IMG/VR virus record: IMGVR_UViG_3300036820_000009
Location: 1-64,000 of that record
DNA length: 64,000 bases
DNA from: a virus
Direction: 5' to 3' (one strand)
Below the pieces are notes generated by a model. The model ran no database searches, was not told the DNA's origin, and saw only the letters and a list, made by a program, of their open reading frames with translations. Of the stretch, positions 47,810 to 56,023 are shown piece by piece (positions within the stretch are counted from its first letter, which is position 1; every line of letters begins with the position of its first letter). Both the position numbers and the translations under genes were made by a program.

Positions 47810-47855
47810 CGCGCGCGATCATATCGCGGCTATCCGGGATTACCGATCACAGCGC

Positions 47856-48698
47856 CTAATTGCTGATGTCGATGATGGTCGAGCCCACGCCGGCGCCGGT
47901 GATCGGCGCGCTCGGCGGACTGCTTTCGCCGGATGGCGTCGGATGGGTGTGCGCGTTGTAGGCCGCCACCAGTTTCGATGCGAGCACCAGGAAATCGTTC
48001 GGCGCGCCGCCGCCTTGGGTGATGTTGAACTTGTCGGCGCCTGCCAGCGCCAGTGTGGCATTGCCGCTGGAATCGATTTTCAGCGACGATTGGCCGAATA
48101 CCAGCGAGATGCTGGCCATGGCGCCGCCGGACACCAGGAAATTGCCGCTGCTGTCGAGCCGCACCGTGAGTCCTGAGCCGGCCTGGACGAAACTGCCCTG
48201 GAATGGCGGCGGCGGTGTCGCCACGCGCTGCGCGAACGTCAGGGCTTGTTGTTGCTGTTGGTTGTTTTCGACGATATGTCTATAAATCGTCGGTAGTATA
48301 GCGCCCGATCCGAAGGTCGCATAACTTCCGTCAGCGAACTGCTGTGCATAATTTCCTTTTCCATCAAGGAGATGCCAGTTCCCGGAGAAGTGTGCATCAT
48401 AATCGATGAACGGATCGGTCGCGTCGCCTGTCGTATGGATGGCGTCTAGCATGCTGGGATAGTAGGAACGTAGCCAGATACCATTGCGGGGATCGCCAGA
48501 GGGAAACGCCGCGAGTCCCCATGTGCCGATGCCTGGTAGCGGTTTTTGGCTAACCCGCAACGCATCCGCCGCATTATTGAAGCCGATGAAGATCGGAATG
48601 CCAGGGATATTGGCCTGCGAGATAAGCTGCACCATCATTTGCTGGCGCTGCGGCAGGTGCGCAATAACCTGGACCTTCGCGAGCAACGGCATATCCAT
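47856..48698 (-). CDS. Baseplate spike protein (gpV-like)
   Basis: 280 residues. The N-terminal half (LAKVQVIAHLPQRQQMMVQL, IPGIPIFIGFNNAADALRVS) fits an OB-fold; the C-terminus is beta-helical repeats (GLTVRLDSSGNFLVSGGAMA, SLKIDSSGNATLALAG) with YNAHTHPTPSGE near the end. The HTH triplet recalls the iron-binding HxH spike tip of gpV proteins. Confidence 0.8.
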   Translation of the reverse strand: MDMPLLAKVQVIAHLPQRQQMMVQLISQANIPGIPIFIGFNNAADALRVSQKPLPGIGTWGLAAFPSGDPRNGIWLRSYYPSMLDAIHTTGDATDPFIDYDAHFSGNWHLLDGKGNYAQQFADGSYATFGSGAILPTIYRHIVENNQQQQQALTFAQRVATPPPPFQGSFVQAGSGLTVRLDSSGNFLVSGGAMASISLVFGQSSLKIDSSGNATLALAGADKFNITQGGGAPNDFLVLASKLVAAYNAHTHPTPSGESSPPSAPITGAGVGSTIIDISN

Positions 48699-48701
48699 GG
48701 G

Positions 48702-49046
48702 CTACGATTCCCGTAATAGCTGTGGCACGGGCTGACGCCTTAATTCCCGCATCCTATTTAATAGCCGATGCAAAGCACGATGATGCAACGGGCAAACCCA
48801 GAAAACTCGCCAATGATCATGATAATCTGGATGGTGCATCTCGCTGGGCACACCACAAAAAATACACGGTTCTGGAATTAAAATACCACGAATTTTCAAC
48901 TGTCGCGATGCGACACGGGCCCGTATTTTCTGTTTTTTGACCTCACTCAACGTACTGTAGGGAATCGGGTAATCATGGCGCCAAGACCGCATGTTGGCCG
49001 CATGGCAGGCGCCGCAATACGAGTGCGGATAACCGTTTCGGCGCAT
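48702..49046 (-). CDS. HNH/zinc-finger endonuclease-like protein inserted in tail module
   Basis: 114 residues. N-terminal CGACH, then EPCIFCGVPSEMHHPDYHDH and WVCPLHHRALH, giving two Cys pairs and HHP/HHRxLH. This is the core of small phage HNH-like nucleases. It splits the tail module between the spike and the sugar genes. The 49047-49161 gap is empty. Confidence 0.75.
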   Translation of the reverse strand: MRRNGYPHSYCGACHAANMRSWRHDYPIPYSTLSEVKKQKIRARVASRQLKIRGILIPEPCIFCGVPSEMHHPDYHDHWRVFWVCPLHHRALHRLLNRMRELRRQPVPQLLRES

Positions 49047-49161
49047 GCGTGAGTGTTCTGCGCCGCAACTATAACATGTAGTCGAAATCGATGCCTCGAA
49101 ACAGAAATCTCTAACCTATTGTTTTTGGCCTGTTCCTTGTGAAACAATCCCGCAATAGGTG

Positions 49162-49788
49162 TTAAGCATCGTCATAGGCGGGACTGACATCGAACCGTGC
49201 GGCATTCCGGTCTTTTGCCGACATGGTGAGGTTGGCACCATGTCCAATCGGCCAGCGGATGTCCAGCGTCGGATCATCCCACCGAATGGCGCGATCGTAG
49301 GCCGGATTGTGATAGCTGGTGGTCATGTAGACCACGCTGGCGCCGAGCTCGAACGTCATGAATCCGTGTGCGAAGCCAGGCGGCACATAGAGGGCGCATG
49401 GCGTCATTTCGTCGAGAATCGCGGTACAATGCTTGCCGAAGGTCGGCGAATGGCGACGCAGGTCGATCGCGACATCGAAAATTTTGCCCTGGATGATCTG
49501 CACCAGTTTGCCTTGCGGCCGGGGGTGCTGATAGTGCAAACCGCGCAGCACATAGGGCCGCGACCGTGAGAAGTTGCTTTGGACAAACCGGACCGGGTCC
49601 GCTGACGGGATGGCATCCATCAGCTCGGTCGCGCGAAAAAATTCGGTGAATACGCCGCGACTATCCCAGGTCACGCGGTTGGGGATGATCAAAAATACTT
49701 CCGGAATTTCGAGCGGCTTGATGCGAAATTTAGTCTCGACCGTGACCTGCGCGACAATCCCTTGTGTCGCGCCCGCGCTCTCTGTCAT
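49162..49788 (-). CDS. rmlC: RmlC-like dTDP-4-dehydrorhamnose 3,5-epimerase
   Basis: 208 residues. RGVFTEFFRATELMDAIPSA, FVQSNFSRSRPYVLRGLHYQ, GKLVQIIQGKIFDVAIDLRR, ALYVPPGFAHGFMT and YHNPAYDRAIRWDDPTLDIR make a complete RmlC cupin, including the catalytic His in LRGLHYQ. With RmlD (13990) it supports dTDP-rhamnose synthesis. GGAGGGG precedes ATG 49788. Divergent from the epimerase gene, 29 bases apart. Confidence 0.92.
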   Translation of the reverse strand: MTESAGATQGIVAQVTVETKFRIKPLEIPEVFLIIPNRVTWDSRGVFTEFFRATELMDAIPSADPVRFVQSNFSRSRPYVLRGLHYQHPRPQGKLVQIIQGKIFDVAIDLRRHSPTFGKHCTAILDEMTPCALYVPPGFAHGFMTFELGASVVYMTTSYHNPAYDRAIRWDDPTLDIRWPIGHGANLTMSAKDRNAARFDVSPAYDDA

Positions 49789-49817
49789 GATTCCCCTCCG
49801 GTGTGCAGGGGGAAAGC

Positions 49818-50891
49818 ATGACACTAGGAACTCCATCGGACAAGTCGGCCGGTATCGAGGGTGTCGCGCCCAAGAAAATTTTGTGCATCGGTGGTGGCGG
49901 CTATATCGGCAGCCGATTGGTGCCGATCCTGCTGGCGGCCGGTCACCATGCCGAAGTGCTGGACACGTTTTGGTTCGGCGATCGCGGCGATGCGGCATGG
50001 AAAACAGCGGACGATGCGTGGAATCTCGATCTTAATACGCTGAGTGCGTTCGATTGCGTGATCTGGTTGGCCGGCATGTCCAATGATCCGATGGCCGATT
50101 TTTCGCCGGCGATGAACTTCATCGAGAATGCCGCGGCACCCTGCTACATCGCGCACCTGGCGAAGCGCGCCGGCGTGCGTCGGTTCATCAATGCGAGCTC
50201 GTGCTCGGTCTATGGCTTCGCGCCGGACCATCAAAGCATCGAGCGGTCGCAACCCCAAACCATGTTTCCCTACGGCATCGGCAAGCTGATGGCGGAACGC
50301 GGCTGCCATCAATTGGTCGACGAGAATTTTTCGGTGATTTCGCTGCGCAAGGGCACGGTGTCGGGCTATAGCCCGCGCATGCGGTTCGATCTTATCGTCA
50401 ACACCATGTTCCGCGATGCGGTGCGAGCGCATGCCATCCACGTCGCGCCGGGTGAAATCTGGCGGCCGATCGTCGCGATGACCGACGCGGTGCGCGCCTA
50501 TCTGCTGGCGGTGGAAGTCGGCGCGGCGCTGAGCGGCGTGTTCAACATCGTGACCGAGAACGCGACCGTGTTCGATGTTGCACAGCGCGTGCAACAGCGT
50601 GTCAAGACGCAGCTTGGCATCAATGCGGTGCTGATCGAACGACCAGTGATCGAGAACAAGCGCAGCTATCGCGCATCCGGCCTGCGCGCGAAAGACGCGC
50701 TCGATTTCGTGCCAACCGGATCGGTCGAATCGATCGTCGACGAATTGTGCGCGCGGCTTGACGAATGGCCGGATTTCGCCGACCCGATGTATTACAACAT
50801 CGAGATCTTCAAGGGATTGCGCCTGACGCGCCAGTCATTTGGGGTGTCGCATATATCTGCGCCGAGAGAGCCAGCCACGACGCAAAATTAG
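49818..50891 (+). CDS. NAD-dependent nucleotide-sugar epimerase/dehydratase
   Basis: 357 residues. ILCIGGGGYIGSRLVPILLA (Rossmann loop), CVIWLAGMSNDP, RFINASSCSVYGFAPDH and catalytic YGIGKLMAE. This is the extended SDR family acting on NDP-sugars; substrate not identifiable. AGGGGG precedes ATG 49818. The only plus-strand gene in the tail module. Its 3' end overlaps the tail hub gene by 83 bases in antisense. Confidence 0.88.
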   Translation: MTLGTPSDKSAGIEGVAPKKILCIGGGGYIGSRLVPILLAAGHHAEVLDTFWFGDRGDAAWKTADDAWNLDLNTLSAFDCVIWLAGMSNDPMADFSPAMNFIENAAAPCYIAHLAKRAGVRRFINASSCSVYGFAPDHQSIERSQPQTMFPYGIGKLMAERGCHQLVDENFSVISLRKGTVSGYSPRMRFDLIVNTMFRDAVRAHAIHVAPGEIWRPIVAMTDAVRAYLLAVEVGAALSGVFNIVTENATVFDVAQRVQQRVKTQLGINAVLIERPVIENKRSYRASGLRAKDALDFVPTGSVESIVDELCARLDEWPDFADPMYYNIEIFKGLRLTRQSFGVSHISAPREPATTQN

Positions 50892-52500
50892 AATAGCTGA
50901 TGCCCTGAAGCGTGGTGCCGCTGGTCGGATTGCCGACGACGTACTTCCCTTCCTGCCGCATCATATTTCCTTTCAGCGCATTCATCAGCATGCCGCCGAT
51001 CGAAGTATCGGCATAAACCGTTGTCGGAAGGCCGCGCGATAGGCTGATCTCGGTACTCGACGGACCGCCGAAAACCCAATGGTTTTTTACTTCGTCGATA
51101 TAGAAATCATAGGTCGGTTCATTCTTGAAGGGTTGGCAGCGAAACCGACAGCCAGGAAAAATATCTGGACGCAGCGGCAACATCTGTACGCCGCGCGCCA
51201 TGATCGCGACCGGTTCATAATAGGCCGAGAATTGACCGAGCAGATCGGCGACAATCTGACCGAGCGGCTGTTGCTGGGTACCGCTCGGATCGTTGAACCA
51301 AGACACGGTGCCGTTCGCCGGCCGATAGCCATAACGATGAATCGACGCGATGTCGCCAGCCATGCCGTTGCTGATCAAGAGCGGCGCGATACCGCCATTG
51401 CCGCCGCCCTGAGCATTGCCGCCATAGAGCGCGGTCGCTGGCGTCGCGTTCACCGTGAAGACATTGACAACTTGCTCTTCGGTGAAATTGATGCCGCTTT
51501 CGAGGAACGGAAACAGACTCGCCGGCGCGGGGCTATCGACATAGAACAGCGGCAATGCGTTCCATAATGATGCGTCGATGCCATCGAGCGGCGCGCCGTT
51601 GCCGCCACCGTCCGAACTGTTGGTAAGTCGCGGCTGCGGGTTGACGCGACAGATCAGCATCGGGCCCGCGCTCGCCGCGCTGCCTAATTCTGCCGATGAA
51701 AATTGATAGCCCGCGGTGGCGCCGGGATAAAGGCTAGCGGGCGCGCTAATAATGAAAACCTCGTACCAGGGGAATGGCAGAATATCGTGGAATTTTTTAA
51801 TCCATGGTCCTTCGCTGCCGATGAATACATCGGCGTCGGGAATTTGGTAAACGGACGATGGGTAGGGTTGAAAATAGGTGCCCATCGCGGTGCCGAACGG
51901 CACGCGACTATCCTGATACGGGACATAGGTTTGCGACAGGATACCGGACGTGCCGGCCATCACATTGTTATACCAAGCACTTGCAATCTGATCGGGCGGC
52001 CCAGCCAAATAGGCCAGCGACGATTGATAGGGCCATGTGCCGGCGCCGCTGGCTGGCGGCAGCGTCGCGGCGCCACCGAAGATCGATAGATACCAGAGCG
52101 CATAGAACGAAAACGATTCGAAGAAACTGCCGAAATCCTTTCCGGTCACCGTGATCGATCGAGTGACCGGTCCTTCGCTTTCCCATGCTTGGCTTTCGTA
52201 AATCTTGGTGACAATGCCGACCATGGAAACGGCGATCTCGCCCATGCGCGCCATCGCGATGATGGCGAGCGAACGCGGCGTGATTATTTCGGTCCATGAT
52301 GGCACGCTATCGACGCCGGCAGGGCCGCCGGGAACCAGCTCGATCGAAAATTCACCGCAAGTTTCGCCGATGTTTTTGCGCGTTATGCATTCGAGAATCT
52401 GTGCCCCTTGCAATGTGTAGGTGCCGCCTTCGAACGGATAGATATCGACCGTGCAAAGCGGCATCGCGACGGGTGAAAACATGCCTTCCGCGACGCTCAT
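50809..52500 (-). CDS. Baseplate hub protein
   Basis: 563 residues. VDIYPFEGGTYTLQGAQILE then GEFSIELVP near the start, SITVTGKDFGSFFESFSF, and a C-terminal MLPLRPDIFPGCRFRCQPFK. This matches gp27/gpD-type hub plans, and its place between the tape measure and spike genes supports it. Coupled by ATGA to the tape-measure gene. Confidence 0.78.
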   Translation of the reverse strand: MSVAEGMFSPVAMPLCTVDIYPFEGGTYTLQGAQILECITRKNIGETCGEFSIELVPGGPAGVDSVPSWTEIITPRSLAIIAMARMGEIAVSMVGIVTKIYESQAWESEGPVTRSITVTGKDFGSFFESFSFYALWYLSIFGGAATLPPASGAGTWPYQSSLAYLAGPPDQIASAWYNNVMAGTSGILSQTYVPYQDSRVPFGTAMGTYFQPYPSSVYQIPDADVFIGSEGPWIKKFHDILPFPWYEVFIISAPASLYPGATAGYQFSSAELGSAASAGPMLICRVNPQPRLTNSSDGGGNGAPLDGIDASLWNALPLFYVDSPAPASLFPFLESGINFTEEQVVNVFTVNATPATALYGGNAQGGGNGGIAPLLISNGMAGDIASIHRYGYRPANGTVSWFNDPSGTQQQPLGQIVADLLGQFSAYYEPVAIMARGVQMLPLRPDIFPGCRFRCQPFKNEPTYDFYIDEVKNHWVFGGPSSTEISLSRGLPTTVYADTSIGGMLMNALKGNMMRQEGKYVVGNPTSGTTLQGISYSNFASWLALSAQIYATPQMTGASGAIP

Positions 52501-54719
52501 TGCGGCGGCGCGCCGGTGACACGGGTCGATTGCTGCGGATGCCTGACCCAGGGGGACATGCGCGGACCGCTGCGAGCGGATGCCTGTTCAATCGCCCTTA
52601 TCATGCCGTCGAATCCCTGTTTCATCGCGCGCGCGCCGTCGATCATTTGGGTAATGGTATCGCTGGCATATTTTACGGCCGGCAAAAAAACATTCGCGGC
52701 ACGTTCCGATCCAGCCATTTCCATTTGCGACGCGCTCGACAACGCCGGATTGAACCAAGGCTGATCGCCGCCGCCCAAGGGAACATTGCCCGTATGCTCA
52801 AGCGCGGCGGCGCCGGCATGCTGCCTGATCGTCGCGACGTAATTATGGGTTTCGCCGATCGGAATGGCGGCCGCGAAAGCGGCATCGCTGAGTTGGCCGG
52901 TGCGCGGATCGCCAATCGTCTTCAGCCAGCCCCGATGATAAATGCCGCTTTTGTCGCGATAGCCTTCGAGCCGCCCCATGCCGGCATTATAGGCAGTTAG
53001 AGCAAGCGTCGTGTCGCCGTTATATCGTTTCAGCAGCATATTCATATAGAATTGGCCGAGCTTTCGATTATAGGCGGCATCGGTCCGCGCAAGCTGGCGA
53101 TCGACCGGCGCACCCGTCGCGCGTTCGATATCCTTGATCGCGCCCTCGGTAATTTGCATGACGCCGAAGGCTCCCTTCGACGACGTCAATGTGTGGCCTT
53201 TGGTGTCGAATTGATTGCCGCCGCTTTCCGTTCGCTCCATGGCGTGAAAAAGATCGCTGCTGGATGCTCCACCCGCGGCGCCGGCGAGCGGACCGCCGGT
53301 ATGCATGAGCGCGAGCGCTTGATCCATCGACGAAGTGCTGGTATCGCCGAATCCCATCTGCGCCAGAACGCGCGCGCGAATACCCGGCGACAATCCCGGC
53401 AGAATCGATCCCGCGATATTTTGCACGGTCTGCAACAACTGCGGCGAACCGCGGCCTAGCTTGAACAGCAAATCGATCGCGTTACCGGTATGACCCAGCC
53501 GGAATTCCGTCTGAATCATGCCGATCTGTTCGTTCCAATAACTTTGCTCGACCTTGTCTGGCTTGCCACCAATCAATGCCTCGATATCACCCTTCGATCG
53601 AAAACCGTTGAATTGCCGCATCAGCGGGCCGGCCATGAGCAGTGCCGTGGGATTGCTCATGATATTGCCGAAATTCGCGGCCGCCGATGTTGCGATGTTG
53701 GCGCCCAATTCACCGGTCATCGCTTGCGGTGTGCCGATGCGGCCGGTTTGCAGGAGGAAATTCATCATCCAACTGCTGCCGCCTTGCGGACCGCCCATGC
53801 GCGCGACGGTTTCCATCGCATCGAGCATGGAATTCAGTACCTTTGATTTATCGAGCCCTTCCGCTTGCGCTTGTACCAATGCGGCATTGATTCGCGTCAA
53901 ATATTGTTCAATGCCGGCGCCGGTCGGTTGAATGAAGCCGCGACCGAGGGCTTCGCGCGTGACATTGCCGGCAGTCCCGTCCGGCAGATTGGCGAAGCCT
54001 TCCGATCGCATTGCGAGCGATACCGCGCGAGCGGCGCGGTCGGGGCTCGCATATCGATTGATGCCGCGCGCGCGCGCTTCCGGAAGCACGCCGACACTCC
54101 CAAGATTTCGGATCGCCTCTTCCGGTGAAACATTATATTTGAGCATCCAACCGGGGATATCCATGCCGCCATGCGGATTTCCGAGCGTATAGAATTGCCG
54201 CATGAATGAATCGGCGCCATAGCCACCAGCACGCGCCACTTCATAGGCGCTGCCGGCGAAGCCGGTGAATCGCTGCGCTGGGCCTGTCGCCATTTTCCAA
54301 AATTGCGACATGATCGTTTGCGGCATGAAGGTCGCGGTGCCGAGGCCTAGGATCGCGAGCAATTCCGGCGCCATCATGCCCATGGCGCCGCTTATCATCC
54401 CGCCAGCACTCCCGGCGCCAGCAAGGAACGATAGCGCGCGGCCACGCATGCCACCGCCACCACCGCCGCCACCGCCGCCGCCCGGTCCAGGTCCACCGGG
54501 GCCACCGGGGCCACCGGGAACGTTGCCGGATCCGGTGGCATTCAGCGTGACATTGGCTTGCGCGACATGGATGACGGCCTGATTGATGAACAGTACCGCG
54601 CGACCGATATTTCCGGTGAATTGGGCTTGTTGTCCGTTCTGATAAGCATTACGCCACGGATCGCCGCCGCTAGTCGTCGCGGGTACGTTGCCGCGTCCCC
54701 ACATATTGATAACCGGCAT
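52497..54719 (-). CDS. Tape-measure protein with SLT lysozyme domain
   Basis: 740 residues. A glycine/proline tract (about 69-95), hydrophobic segments typical of tape measures, and a C-terminal transglycosylase-like domain with HAMERTESGGNQFDTKGHTL, SKGAFGVMQITEGAI and TLALTAYNAGMGRLEGY. The enzyme part would open the cell wall during DNA injection. Short for a myovirus tape measure, implying a short tail. Confidence 0.85.
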   Translation of the reverse strand: MPVINMWGRGNVPATTSGGDPWRNAYQNGQQAQFTGNIGRAVLFINQAVIHVAQANVTLNATGSGNVPGGPGGPGGPGPGGGGGGGGGGGMRGRALSFLAGAGSAGGMISGAMGMMAPELLAILGLGTATFMPQTIMSQFWKMATGPAQRFTGFAGSAYEVARAGGYGADSFMRQFYTLGNPHGGMDIPGWMLKYNVSPEEAIRNLGSVGVLPEARARGINRYASPDRAARAVSLAMRSEGFANLPDGTAGNVTREALGRGFIQPTGAGIEQYLTRINAALVQAQAEGLDKSKVLNSMLDAMETVARMGGPQGGSSWMMNFLLQTGRIGTPQAMTGELGANIATSAAANFGNIMSNPTALLMAGPLMRQFNGFRSKGDIEALIGGKPDKVEQSYWNEQIGMIQTEFRLGHTGNAIDLLFKLGRGSPQLLQTVQNIAGSILPGLSPGIRARVLAQMGFGDTSTSSMDQALALMHTGGPLAGAAGGASSSDLFHAMERTESGGNQFDTKGHTLTSSKGAFGVMQITEGAIKDIERATGAPVDRQLARTDAAYNRKLGQFYMNMLLKRYNGDTTLALTAYNAGMGRLEGYRDKSGIYHRGWLKTIGDPRTGQLSDAAFAAAIPIGETHNYVATIRQHAGAAALEHTGNVPLGGGDQPWFNPALSSASQMEMAGSERAANVFLPAVKYASDTITQMIDGARAMKQGFDGMIRAIEQASARSGPRMSPWVRHPQQSTRVTGAPPQ

Positions 54720-54725
54720 GGCGCA

Positions 54726-55091
54726 TCATCCTTTCGGCGTTCTAGCCTTGCGTTTGAGCTGGGCAAAATCCGTCTTCATCTGCGCCAATCGCGCGCGCGT
54801 CTTTTCGCTGATTTTGAATGGCGCCATGAAATTCTCATGCGCTTTGCCGATCAGCCGATGTTCCAGCGCTGCCCGTTGTTCCATCGCGTTTTTTGGTTTA
54901 TCGCCGCCGCGGGAGAAGGTGCCGCGCTTCGGATCGTCCTTCACCCACATCTCAAGAATGAAATCGAGATGCGTTTCGCTGAGATCGAGCAGCTCAGCCT
55001 TGAACGGGTTCCTGTGTCCCTGAATCTCCGCTACCTGCCACAGCTTGATCAGTAGGCGGTTTTGGATAGGGAAACCGGTTCCTCCGAAAGG
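54726..55091 (-). CDS. Frameshift extension of tail assembly chaperone (GT-type)
   Basis: A second frame overlaps the chaperone gene and continues about 270 bases beyond its stop: NPFKAELLDLSETHLDFILE, a KDDPKRGTFSRGGDKPKNAM segment, and a basic end. It has no plausible start of its own. The frame is +1 (or -2) to the chaperone, so expression by programmed frameshifting, as for gpG-T pairs, is likely. The slip site is between about 55091 and 54994. Confidence 0.65.
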   Translation of the reverse strand, partial: PFGGTGFPIQNRLLIKLWQVAEIQGHRNPFKAELLDLSETHLDFILEMWVKDDPKRGTFSRGGDKPKNAMEQRAALEHRLIGKAHENFMAPFKISEKTRARLAQMKTDFAQLKRKARTPKG

Positions 55092-55449
55092 TGGCAAGTT
55101 GGGTCTGGAAGTCGTAATAGACCTCCATGACCTCTTCCGTCCTATCCGTTGAAAATTTTGTCGAATCGATCGTCGGACCGGTCGCGCCCGGTTGATATAC
55201 CCAGCTTGCCGACGTTTTTTCGAGCAGGATCTCGAACGCCGCGCACGCGCGGAGCATTTCCGACGTGCCAAAATCGATGCCGACTTCCGAGATGGAAACG
55301 GTCGGATCAATGCGAATGCGGATATCGCGCATCCGCAGGCCGAGCTTGATGTCATCGGCGATCGATGGAATTCGAAAGATGAATTCGTCGTCTTTATAGC
55401 GCGCCAGTTTGACCGAAAGATGCGTCTTGAGAACGTCGGTTTCAGCCAA
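54994..55449 (-). CDS. Tail assembly chaperone, zero-frame product
   Basis: 151 residues, acidic and mixed alpha/beta (VSISEVGIDFGTSEMLRACA, RTEEVMEVYYDFQTQLATFR). Lies between tail tube and tape measure, the canonical chaperone position. An overlapping frame supplies the longer product. Confidence 0.78.
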   Translation of the reverse strand: MAETDVLKTHLSVKLARYKDDEFIFRIPSIADDIKLGLRMRDIRIRIDPTVSISEVGIDFGTSEMLRACAAFEILLEKTSASWVYQPGATGPTIDSTKFSTDRTEEVMEVYYDFQTQLATFRRNRFPYPKPPTDQAVAGSGDSGTQEPVQG

Positions 55450-55471
55450 GAACCATTCCCCCTACCAGGCG

Positions 55472-56008
55472 CTATAGCGACGCCGAAGCCGCGATATTGA
55501 GGCCGAGGCCGTTTCCGGCGACCGCCGTGGTCGACGGCAATTGGAAGGCGCCTGGGATATTCAAGAGGGAATTTCCGTCCTGGTCAAGCACGTCCATGGC
55601 CAAGAATGTCAGCGCATCCGACACCGGCTGGTTGGCGGGAATGTTTTCGTCGAAACTCGACGATACGCAGCCGATATAGGAAAATAAAACTTCCTGCGCC
55701 AATCCATCGATCACCGCGATATCGAACGAATTGTTCGACAGCAATGCGGCGAGACTGGCGCCGCCGGTAATCAGGGCCTCGCCGGCCTGCGTTAGCGCGA
55801 ATTCGTTGAGCGTGATGGTCGGACCGACGCGGAGCTGCTGGATTTCCTGCGGCTTCGCGGAACCGACGCCATAGATGCCCGTCGTGGTGTAGCCGAAGCT
55901 GTGATTGACGGTTTGCGCGAACGCGACGGCAATATCGCCAATATACATCGCGACGGAATTCGCATTCCGCGCGTTGTATTGGAGTTGCTTGGCGTTGAAA
56001 CCTGGCAT
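55472..56008 (-). CDS. Tail tube protein
   Basis: 178 residues. Directly downstream of the sheath gene; beta-rich (VAMYIGDIAVAFAQTVNHSF, LRVGPTITLNEFALTQAG, IDGLAQEVLFSYIGCVSSSF). Size and order fit a myovirus tube protein. Follows the sheath stop by 15 bases. Confidence 0.82.
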   Translation of the reverse strand: MPGFNAKQLQYNARNANSVAMYIGDIAVAFAQTVNHSFGYTTTGIYGVGSAKPQEIQQLRVGPTITLNEFALTQAGEALITGGASLAALLSNNSFDIAVIDGLAQEVLFSYIGCVSSSFDENIPANQPVSDALTFLAMDVLDQDGNSLLNIPGAFQLPSTTAVAGNGLGLNIAASASL

Positions 56009-56023
56009 CGCTCAAAACTCCTG

